From an uncultured Clostridia bacterium (GTDB lineage: Bacteria; Bacillota; Clostridia; Christensenellales; CAG-314), in assembly GCA_934281515.1 (NCBI GenBank), contig CAKQXG010000077.1, positions 1 to 9,297 on the forward strand: a stretch of 9,297 bases of DNA, read 5' to 3'. This document shows, piece after piece, positions 1 to 4,388 of the stretch; positions within the stretch are counted from its first letter, which is position 1, and the number at the start of each line of letters is the position of its first letter. A model generated the notes under the pieces. It was not told the DNA's origin and made no database searches. It saw nothing but the letters and a program-made list of their open reading frames with translations. The position numbers were made by a program, and so were the translations under genes.

Positions 1-77
1 GGGCCTTTAGCTCAGTTGGTTAGAGCGGTCGGCTCATAACCGATTGGTCCGGGGTTCAAGTCCCTGAAGGCCCACCA
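1..77 (+). tRNA. tRNA with CAT anticodon, probably tRNA-Ile2 (lysidine-modified), else elongator Met
   Basis: The acceptor stem GGGCCTT (1-7) pairs perfectly with AAGGCCC (67-73). The discriminator is A74 and CCA is encoded at 75-77. The anticodon CAT is at 35-37, and the T stem pairs 50-54 with 62-66. CAT anticodons serve initiator Met, elongator Met or Ile2 (C34 converted to lysidine by TilS). The first pair is a normal G-C, which argues against the initiator. The body, with GGCTCATAACC in the anticodon arm and a GGTTCAAGTCC T arm, resembles the Ile2 type. Identity is inferred from resemblance, not proven. Confidence 0.93.
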
Positions 78-83
78 AACAAT

Positions 84-186
84 GCAAAACATCTATATTT
101 GGCCCGGTAGTACAGTTGGTTAGTACGCCAGCCTGTCACGCTGGAGGTCGAGGGTTCGAGCCCCTTCCGGGTCGCCAATGTTTTGC
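84..186. repeat. 9-bp inverted repeat bracketing the tRNA-Asp gene
   Basis: GCAAAACAT at 84-92 is the exact reverse complement of ATGTTTTGC at 178-186. The left arm lies in the spacer before tRNA-Asp. The right arm starts directly after that tRNA's CCA end and includes the first two bases of tRNA-Phe. In a polycistronic precursor the arms could pair and enclose tRNA-Asp. The repeat is seen directly; any role in processing is inference. Confidence 0.5.
101..177 (+). tRNA. tRNA-Asp (GTC)
   Basis: The acceptor stem pairs 101-107 with 167-173, with one G-U pair. The discriminator is G174, as expected for tRNA-Asp, and CCA is encoded at 175-177. The anticodon GTC is at 135-137 in the loop CTGTCAC. 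It lies 23 nt after the first tRNA and is presumably part of the same precursor transcript. Confidence 0.97.
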
Positions 187-260
187 TTCGGTAGCTCAGT
201 AGGTAGAGCAGGGGACTGAAAATCCCCGTGTCGGTGGTTCGATTCCGCCCCGAAGCACCA
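185..260 (+). tRNA. tRNA-Phe (GAA)
   Basis: The acceptor stem pairs 185-191 (GCTTCGG) with 250-256 (CCGAAGC). The discriminator is A257 and CCA is encoded at 258-260. The anticodon GAA is at 218-220, and the T stem pairs 233-237 with 245-249. This tRNA is the expected ligand of the T-box leader upstream of pheS in this same window: its ACCA end is complementary to the TGGT bulge at 4248-4251 and its GAA anticodon reads the UUC specifier at 4153-4155. Confidence 0.97.
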
Positions 261-278
261 ATCATTGGGGCTTTTTTT
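247..278 (+). terminator. Possible intrinsic terminator overlapping the 3' end of tRNA-Phe
   Basis: GCCCC at 247-251 can pair with GGGGC at 267-271 and is followed at once by seven T (272-278). The loop is 15 nt. The left arm belongs to the T stem and acceptor stem of tRNA-Phe, so this hairpin and the folded tRNA exclude each other. The U-tract supports termination, but the short stem and competition with the tRNA fold make it uncertain. No clear promoter is visible between here and tRNA-Thr. Confidence 0.4.
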
Positions 279-310
279 ATTTCAACTAAGCTGTCGAAGC
301 GTCAAAAAAT

Positions 311-387
311 GCTGGTGTAGCTCAATCAGGCAGAGCAATTGATTTGTAATCAATAGGTTGATGGTTCGATTCCGTTCACCAGCTCCA
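311..387 (+). tRNA. tRNA-Thr (TGT)
   Basis: The acceptor stem pairs GCTGGTG (311-317) with CACCAGC (377-383). The discriminator is T384 and CCA is encoded at 385-387. The anticodon stem pairs ATTGA (338-342) with TCAAT (350-354) around the loop TTTGTAA, placing anticodon TGT at 345-347. It reads ACA and other ACN codons. Confidence 0.96.
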
Positions 388-390
388 TAT

Positions 391-475
391 GGGGAGATTC
401 CCGAGCGGCCAAAGGGAACAGACTGTAAATCTGTCGTCCACGACTTCGGTGGTTCGAATCCACCTCTCCCCACCA
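391..475 (+). tRNA. tRNA-Tyr (GTA), class II with long variable arm
   Basis: The acceptor stem pairs GGGGAGA (391-397) with TCTCCCC (465-471). The discriminator is A472 and CCA is encoded at 473-475. The anticodon stem 418-422/430-434 holds GTA at 425-427. The T stem pairs 448-452 with 460-464. A long variable arm, whose GTC (436-438) and GAC (442-444) pair, is the bacterial tRNA-Tyr signature. It begins 3 nt after tRNA-Thr, so the two are certainly co-transcribed. Confidence 0.97.
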
Positions 476-525
476 ACCCCTTAAAAATGGCATGTTGATG
501 TCACTTTTGAGGGGTTTTCTTTATT
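475..525 (+). terminator. Rho-independent terminator of the tRNA cluster
   Basis: The outer stem pairs 475-486 (AACCCCTTAAAA) with 505-516 (TTTTGAGGGGTT) through 12 bp with one G-U pair. The inner stem pairs TGGCAT (488-493) with ATGTCA (498-503) around the loop GTTG. A T-rich run (TTTTCTTT) follows. It lies directly after the CCA of tRNA-Tyr. Confidence 0.92.
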
Positions 526-746
526 TGTTTTACAATGTTTTGGTTCGTTGTGCCAGGTATTATTTATAACATAGCGTTTGCTTTACACGTTTTGTGACTG
601 AATTTTGAATGAGTTTATTTTTTTAGTGAGCATAATAAACATAATGTAGATTGAATTTAATCTATATATTTCAAAATAATGAAAAAGTGCGTTTATTTAC
701 GGAACACTAAGTTGCGGAATGCAAATTTTGAATTTATATTTTTTAA
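526..746. other. AT-rich intergenic region without a recognisable gene
   Basis: I see no ORF with a ribosome binding site here. GC content is very low (about a fifth in 601-660). Small structures present are an inverted repeat TAGATT (647-652)/AATCTA (659-664) and the direct repeat TTATTTACGG at 693-702 and 750-759, whose second copy lies at the edge of the following higher-GC island. CAATGTTTTG at 533-542 repeats the sequence at the tRNA-Asp/tRNA-Phe junction (176-185). No convincing promoter was found. Confidence 0.5.
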
Positions 747-842
747 TCATTATTTACGGCGATTACGATATTCAACTCGTTACGAACGGAATTTTTTTTG
801 TTACCGGGTAAGTTTTTCGTAGCGGTGGGGAACAATAGCGGT

Positions 843-944
843 ATGAAATACCCCAAAAAGAGAGAGTACGGTTCTACTTCGGATATGCGGGAAAGTGCAT
901 TTCCCGACACCGTTGGCGTGCAAAACAACCGAGAAAACAAGTAA
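843..944 (+). CDS. Hypothetical small ORF, 33 codons, upstream member of an overlapping pair
   Basis: The ATG at 843 runs to the TAA at 942-944. The 33-residue product starts MKYPKKREYG and is rich in charged and polar residues, with no membrane segment. A G-rich stretch GGTGGGG (824-830) lies 12 nt upstream, longer than a normal Shine-Dalgarno spacing. In-frame GTG (825) and TTG (798) are alternative starts, and the frame stays open back to 747. Its stop overlaps the start of the next ORF (TAATG). It may simply be part of a repeat, so it is a low-confidence gene. Confidence 0.25.
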   Translation: MKYPKKREYGSTSDMRESAFPDTVGVQNNRENK

Positions 945-1102
945 TGGTGTATGTGATTGTATACGCACGCAATGCATTGAAAAGATATCTTTCCGCCGCA
1001 TGCAAGTCGAAGCGTAGACGCCGTAAAACGAGGATGTTCGATTGGTGCATGCAACCGATTGCGACGTGTTTTTCAATGCTTTTCGGCATGCCGTTACTAT
1101 AA
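944..1102 (+). CDS. Hypothetical small basic ORF, 52 codons, TAATG-coupled to the preceding ORF
   Basis: The ATG at 944-946 shares one base with the preceding TAA (942-944), an arrangement typical of translational coupling, and there is no Shine-Dalgarno of its own. The 52-residue product has a basic centre (KSKRRRRKTR, residues 21-30), four cysteines and a hydrophobic C-terminal end. Its stop at 1100-1102 lies 75 bp before spoVAC. I recognise no family. The coding call rests only on the overlap geometry and composition. Confidence 0.25.
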   Translation: MVYVIVYARNALKRYLSAACKSKRRRRKTRMFDWCMQPIATCFSMLFGMPLL

Positions 1103-1177
1103 TGCGCTTAACTTGAAAGACATAAGTAGCTGAAATAAAGCGATAGCAAGAAAACTATTAATGGTGAGGTCGGATAA

Positions 1178-1663
1178 ATGAAATCACAATCCGCAACAAA
1201 ACAAAATGCCGAGGCGACGTATCGCCCGATAACAAAGGACAACTACAAGCAGTATGTTTTTGACAAAATGCCCAAGTCGGCACATTGGAAAAATATGTTT
1301 TGGGCTTTTCTTGTAGGCGGACTTATTTGTACGATCGGGCAGGGGTTTATTCAATTTTACATGATTTGGTTCAGTAAAGAGGATGCTTCTATCCTTGCAA
1401 GCGCAACGCTTGTATTGCTTGCCGCAGTCCTGACGGGCTTTGGTGTGTACGACAACATCGGACGTTTTGCAGGAGCAGGCTCGACGATACCAATCACGGG
1501 TTTCAGTAATGCGGTAGTATCGCCTGCGTTGGAGTTTCGTGCCGAAGGTTACATTTACGGAGTAGGTGCAAAAATGTTTCAGGTGGCAGGTCCCGTTATT
1601 GTCAACGGCGTGACCGTGTCGGTAGTTATTGCCGTGCTGACATTGATTTTCGGGGCGTTGTAA
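1178..1663 (+). CDS. spoVAC: Stage V sporulation protein AC (SpoVAC)
   Basis: This is an integral membrane protein of the SpoVA complex. SpoVA proteins move Ca-dipicolinic acid into the developing spore and release it in germination; in Bacillus, SpoVAC has been shown to act as a mechanosensitive channel. The 161-residue product matches the usual family length. It has a soluble N-terminus (1-39) and hydrophobic segments at about 40-64, 70-91 and 134-161. The family hallmark FAGAGSTIPITGF is at 97-109, followed by the EGYIYGVGAKMF block at 123-134. The ATG start is preceded by GGTGAGG (1163-1169). It ends in tandem stops (TAATAG), 54 bp before spoVAD, so the two are presumably co-transcribed. 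I could not find a convincing forespore (SigG) promoter upstream. The TATAAT at 1098-1103 has no good -35 partner. Confidence 0.95.
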   Translation: MKSQSATKQNAEATYRPITKDNYKQYVFDKMPKSAHWKNMFWAFLVGGLICTIGQGFIQFYMIWFSKEDASILASATLVLLAAVLTGFGVYDNIGRFAGAGSTIPITGFSNAVVSPALEFRAEGYIYGVGAKMFQVAGPVIVNGVTVSVVIAVLTLIFGAL

Positions 1664-1704
1664 TAGACGAAAGCTTTGTCGCAAGTAAACATAATTACAA
1701 AACC

Positions 1705-1711
1705 AAAGGAG
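1705..1711 (+). promoter_or_regulatory. Shine-Dalgarno that fixes the TTG start of spoVAD
   Basis: AAAGGAG lies six nucleotides before the TTG at 1718. The in-frame TTG 42 bp upstream (1676) has no ribosome binding site, so the longer reading is unlikely. Confidence 0.85.
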
Positions 1712-1717
1712 CTAAAA

Positions 1718-2725
1718 TTGAATTATTACAAACCACGTACATTGACTTTTAGTAATAGCTATATTTTGGCAGGGTACACGATTGCTGGTCCGAAGGAAAA
1801 CGACGGACGTTACCACGGCATGTTCGACCTTGCGTTGGAAGACGACACATTCGGGCAAACCACATTTGAGCGTGCCGAACGCAAAATGTTCGAGCACTGC
1901 GTTGACGGCGCAATTGCCAAGGCAAATCTGACTCCGCGCGACATCGATTTTTTTGTCGGCGGTGATTTGCTCAATCAAATCGTGTCCACGTCCTTTACCG
2001 CGCGAAAATACCACTCAGGGTTTGTGGGCCTGTACAACGCATGCGCAACTTATGTGGAGTCCCTTATTGTCGGTTCGTCATTGCTCGGGTGCGGTGCGGA
2101 GTACATCGCGTGCATTTCGGGCAGTCACTTTTCTACTGCGGAACGACAGTATCGCTATCCGTTGGAATTGGGCGTGCTGCGTAGCCCCGTCACACAGTGG
2201 ACGGCAACTGGCGCAGGGGCAACTATTCTGGCGCGTGAGAATGTCGAAACGCCGTGTATCCGCGTTAACCGTGCTACCGTGGGACGTGTGGTGGACTTCG
2301 GCGTGATGGACGCCAACAACATGGGTGCGGCAATGGCCCCGTCGGCTTGCGACACCCTTGCGACTTTTTTCTCGGATACAGGCACGACGCCTGACGACTA
2401 CGACGCCATTTTTACAGGCGACTTGGGTAAATTGGGACAGTCCATACTTGTCGACTTACTTGACGAACAGGGGTATGATATCGTAGGTAAATTGCATGAC
2501 TGTGGCGCGTCGCTGTATTTCGACGAACAGCAGACCTATCAAGGCGGTAGCGGAGCAGGATGTACGGCATTGGTTTTTAACAGCTATTTGCTGTCCATGC
2601 TTCGCGGCGGCGAGTTTGGCAGAGTGTTGTTGGCAGGGACGGGCGCACTTATGAGTCCTACTACGTCCTTTCAGGGGGATAGTATCCCGGGGATAACGCA
2701 TTTGGTGGAGGTCGTGGCGCAATGA
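1718..2725 (+). CDS. spoVAD: Stage V sporulation protein AD (SpoVAD), thiolase-fold DPA-binding protein
   Basis: SpoVAD is the peripheral subunit of the SpoVA complex and binds dipicolinic acid. It has the fold of thiolases and ketoacyl-ACP synthases without a known enzymatic role. I chose the TTG at 1718 because of the AAAGGAG before it. This gives 335 residues, close to the 338 of Bacillus subtilis, and a start that aligns with the family (TLTFSNSYILAGYTIAGPKE near the N-terminus). Cys109 in YNACATYVES sits where thiolases have their nucleophile. Other family stretches are VGGDLLNQIVSTSF and the C-terminal LLAGTGALMSPTT. Its TGA stop overlaps the spoVAE ATG (ATGA), indicating translational coupling. 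Confidence 0.96.
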   Translation: MNYYKPRTLTFSNSYILAGYTIAGPKENDGRYHGMFDLALEDDTFGQTTFERAERKMFEHCVDGAIAKANLTPRDIDFFVGGDLLNQIVSTSFTARKYHSGFVGLYNACATYVESLIVGSSLLGCGAEYIACISGSHFSTAERQYRYPLELGVLRSPVTQWTATGAGATILARENVETPCIRVNRATVGRVVDFGVMDANNMGAAMAPSACDTLATFFSDTGTTPDDYDAIFTGDLGKLGQSILVDLLDEQGYDIVGKLHDCGASLYFDEQQTYQGGSGAGCTALVFNSYLLSMLRGGEFGRVLLAGTGALMSPTTSFQGDSIPGITHLVEVVAQ

Positions 2726-3093
2726 CGGTATTTCTGATGTATATCAAGGCGTTTTTGGTGGGTGGCGGCATTTGTCTTATCGGGCAAATCATCATCAACT
2801 ACACTCATCTGACAAACGGCAAAATATTGGTGTTGTTTCTGGTAATAGGCGCAGTGCTGGAAGGTTTCGGACTATATTCGCCTATTATCGAATTTGCAGG
2901 CGCAGGGGCAAGCGTGCCTATTTCGGGATTTGGGTGCGCATTGGTCAAGGGCGCGGTTAAGTCGGCAAAAGAAGAAGGTTTTTATGGCGCATTGAAAGGC
3001 GGATTGTCGGCATGTGCAACGGGCATAAGCGTTGCCATAGTGTCGGGCTATGCCGTGTCGGTGCTGTTCCGTCCGCGCACAAAAAAGAAATAA
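2722..3093 (+). CDS. spoVAE: Stage V sporulation protein AE (SpoVAE, AEb type)
   Basis: This is a small integral membrane subunit of the SpoVA dipicolinic-acid channel. The 123-residue product has hydrophobic segments at about 4-26, 33-53 and 95-117. The motif FAGAGASVPISGF at 58-70 is nearly the same as in SpoVAC, and VGGGICLIGQ (13-22) mirrors SpoVAC's VGGLICTIGQ, so the two are paralogues. The basic tail RPRTKKK is probably cytosolic. The start overlaps the spoVAD stop, with GGTGGAGG (2704-2711) inside spoVAD acting as ribosome binding site. There is no spoVAA, spoVAB, spoVAEa or spoVAF here; Clostridia commonly carry only the AC-AD-AE core. No terminator hairpin follows. Confidence 0.95.
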   Translation: MTVFLMYIKAFLVGGGICLIGQIIINYTHLTNGKILVLFLVIGAVLEGFGLYSPIIEFAGAGASVPISGFGCALVKGAVKSAKEEGFYGALKGGLSACATGISVAIVSGYAVSVLFRPRTKKK

Positions 3094-3160
3094 CAGGCAA
3101 GCAATATAAATTTTTGCGCCCTTTCGTAACTTTTTGCACTCGTGCGGAATATACTGTGTC

Positions 3161-3165
3161 AAGGA
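3161..3165 (+). promoter_or_regulatory. Shine-Dalgarno supporting the GTG start of yunB
   Basis: AAGGA lies nine nucleotides before the GTG at 3175. Neither the in-frame GTG at 3142 nor the ATG at 3187 has as good a site (the latter has only AGG at a short distance). Confidence 0.6.
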
Positions 3166-3174
3166 ACAAGCAAA

Positions 3175-3828
3175 GTGGCAGGTTACATGATTGTCGACAA
3201 TAACGCGCGTGACAAAATTCGGCGCAAAAAAAGGCGCAAAACAGCGTGGGTAATGGTTATTTTTTGTGTGGTCGCGTTACTTGTTTGTTTCAGGTGTTAC
3301 TGGGCAAGTATGATGACTCGGTTTGCCGAACTTGCTTGCGACAACGTGGAATCTACCGTTACATTGACAGTGCACAAGACCGTTGCAGACGTATTTGTCG
3401 ACGCAAAGTACGGCGACCTTGTAACGGTGTCGACCGATACAGGCGGCGAAATCGTTGCCGTGGAGGCCAATCAAAGTGCTATCAACTTGTTTGCATTACA
3501 GACCTCTGCGGCGGTGCAACATTTGATCGCAGACAAGACGGTTTATGCAGTTCCGTTGGGCACCGTCAGCGGTTTCACCCTGTTGTCCGAAAGCGGACCG
3601 GAAGTGCAGGCTACGTTTCGTCAGATAGGCTTGGTTAAGTGCAGGTTAGAGTCGGAGTTTACGTCGGCAGGGATAAACCAAACCTTGCACAGGCTGTACG
3701 CAGTGGTGACAACTTCGGTAGAAATCGCCGTGCCGACCGCGTGTCGTACCGTAGTTGTCGAAACACCCGTGCTTGTGTGCGAAACGGTAATTGTCGGCAA
3801 AGTTCCTCAGGTGTATCTTGGCAAGTAA
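3175..3828 (+). CDS. yunB: Sporulation protein YunB
   Basis: The product resembles YunB, a membrane-anchored protein made during sporulation in Bacillus whose loss affects spore properties; its molecular function is not established. With the GTG start at 3175 it has 217 residues. A lysine/arginine-rich patch (14-22) precedes one membrane segment (about 24-43), leaving the rest outside the cytoplasm of the cell making it. Family stretches I recognise are VPLGTVSGF (126-134), GINQT followed by LHRLY (166-175) and ETVIVGKVP near the C-terminus (203-211). The usual length is around 250, so it is slightly short, mostly at the N-terminus. It follows spoVAE by 81 bp and may belong to the same transcript. 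GTG 3142 or ATG 3187 are alternative starts. Confidence 0.88.
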   Translation: MAGYMIVDNNARDKIRRKKRRKTAWVMVIFCVVALLVCFRCYWASMMTRFAELACDNVESTVTLTVHKTVADVFVDAKYGDLVTVSTDTGGEIVAVEANQSAINLFALQTSAAVQHLIADKTVYAVPLGTVSGFTLLSESGPEVQATFRQIGLVKCRLESEFTSAGINQTLHRLYAVVTTSVEIAVPTACRTVVVETPVLVCETVIVGKVPQVYLGK

Positions 3829-3956
3829 GGTAGAGTCTGTCGATGTATGATTAGCAAAAGCACGCCGACCTGAATCTGTGTAAAATATGCCGTAAGGCAA
3901 ATGTAGTTGCATGTGTAAATCTTAACGCAATAAACAACCAATCTGTCGCAAAACAC
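3829..3956. other. Intergenic gap between yunB and the pheST promoter
   Basis: No gene and no T-tract terminator are visible. The only structure is a small hairpin TGCC-GTAA-GGCA at about 3889-3900, a GNRA-type loop without a following T-run. Whether the yunB transcript stops here or runs into the T-box leader cannot be told from the sequence. Confidence 0.4.
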
Positions 3957-3985
3957 TTGTCAAAACAAACAATATTTGGTATACT
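3957..3985 (+). promoter_or_regulatory. SigA-type promoter of the T-box/pheST operon
   Basis: The -35 TTGTCA (3957-3962) and -10 TATACT (3980-3985) are separated by exactly 17 bp. Each box differs from the housekeeping consensus at one position. It is immediately followed by the perfect palindrome GTTTGCAAAC (3986-3995), which would cover the transcription start near 3992. The first T-box helix begins just downstream. Confidence 0.8.
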
Positions 3986-3991
3986 GTTTGC

Positions 3992-4300
3992 AAACGATGA
4001 CGAAGCACAAGAGTTTGCGACAGGCAACGTAGAAGATGCAGTTCCGACGGACAAATCACACGACGACATATCGACGTCGCGGTGGTTTTGTCGAGGCAGT
4101 ATCGTCAAGCGAGCAAGGGGTGGTGTAAGCCTTGCCGACCACGCAAAAGATATTCACTTCCGAGTTGGTGCGGTGACATGTAGTCGCGCCCGTATGCCTA
4201 CGATACAGGTCAAGAGGAATGCGACTTTTGTTGCGTTTGAATTTAGGTGGTACCGCGAGTAATTTCGCCCTAAAGTTTATAACTTTGGGGCGTTTTTGTT
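3992..4300 (+). ncRNA. T-box leader (tRNA-Phe riboswitch) controlling pheST
   Basis: A T-box RNA binds uncharged tRNA-Phe and then blocks a terminator, switching on pheST when phenylalanine is scarce. Stem I has its lower helix at GCAC (4005-4008)/GTGC (4168-4171) and AAG (4009-4011)/CTT (4157-4159). The specifier loop has AGT on the 5' side and GATATTCA on the 3' side, with specifier TTC (Phe) at 4153-4155. The helix above pairs 4014-4019 with 4142-4147. The distal helix is GCAAGG (4113-4118)/CCTTGC (4130-4135) with an AGCGA bulge. Stem III is 4219-4225/4230-4236. The antiterminator pairs TAGG (4244-4247) with CCTA (4269-4272) and GCG (4255-4257) with CGC (4266-4268), leaving the seven-base bulge TGGTACC (4248-4254). 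Its TGGT pairs with the tRNA ACCA end. A 101-codon frame crossing the element is fortuitous. Confidence 0.95.
4266..4297 (+). terminator. Regulated terminator of the T-box leader
   Basis: CGCCCTAAAGTT (4266-4277) pairs with AACTTTGGGGCG (4281-4292) over 12 bp with one G-U pair and a three-base loop, followed by TTTTTGTT. The bases at 4266-4272 are the same ones used by the antiterminator, so the two forms exclude each other. Confidence 0.93.
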
Positions 4301-4374
4301 GTTTTAAGACAAAATTGCCTCACAAAATCCCATTTTATAAAATACTATTACAGACATAGTAATGCAAAATATGC

Positions 4375-4380
4375 AAGGAG
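4375..4380 (+). promoter_or_regulatory. Shine-Dalgarno that fixes the pheS start
   Basis: AAGGAG lies eight nucleotides before the ATG at 4389. The in-frame ATG at 4362 lies upstream of this site and has none of its own. Confidence 0.85.
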
Positions 4381-4388
4381 AAGAACCG

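Larger units (their letters stand above)
747..1102 (+). other. Gene-like island of unknown nature (dispersed element, decayed gene or small-ORF pair)
   Basis: Composition jumps at about 755 from very AT-rich to the level of the neighbouring genes and stays there until about 1104. Frame 3 is open from 747 to the TAA at 942-944. Read through, it gives a coherent mixed peptide (FFLLPGKFFVAVGNNSG is encoded just before and across the ATG at 843). Frame 2 continues at once from 944 to 1102. The reverse strand is also open for about 100 codons, which is unusual for real coding sequence and fits a conserved repeat with fortuitous ORFs. The palindromes TGCATGCA (1046-1053) and CGGCATGCCG (1084-1093) lie inside. 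I recognise no protein family. Confidence 0.4.

Noticed and set aside
56..476. Two minus-strand frames (69 and 64 codons) across the tRNA cluster.
   Set aside because: They are antisense to five well-folded tRNA genes and are a familiar artefact of tRNA regions.
743..1089. Three overlapping minus-strand frames (103, 91 and 71 codons) opposite the 747-1102 island.
   Set aside because: None shows a clear ribosome binding site and they overlap one another in different frames. I kept the island itself as a finding because its openness on both strands is unusual.
1131..1161. Possible SigG promoter for spoVAC (AAATA-like -35 and ACTATTA-like -10).
   Set aside because: Only about half of the consensus positions match, and the -10 would lie only about 17 bp from the start codon. 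Too weak to annotate.
1676..1717. Longer spoVAD reading starting at TTG 1676.
   Set aside because: It has no ribosome binding site, whereas TTG 1718 has AAAGGAG at ideal spacing and gives the normal family N-terminus.
3957..4262. 101-codon + strand frame starting with TTG between yunB and pheS.
   Set aside because: It starts exactly at the -35 box of a good promoter, has no ribosome binding site, and runs through the T-box Stem I and specifier loop and into the antiterminator. The RNA element explains the sequence fully.
4362..4388. Longer pheS reading starting at ATG 4362.
   Set aside because: The AAGGAG at 4375-4380 lies inside this extension and points to ATG 4389, which also matches the usual PheS start.
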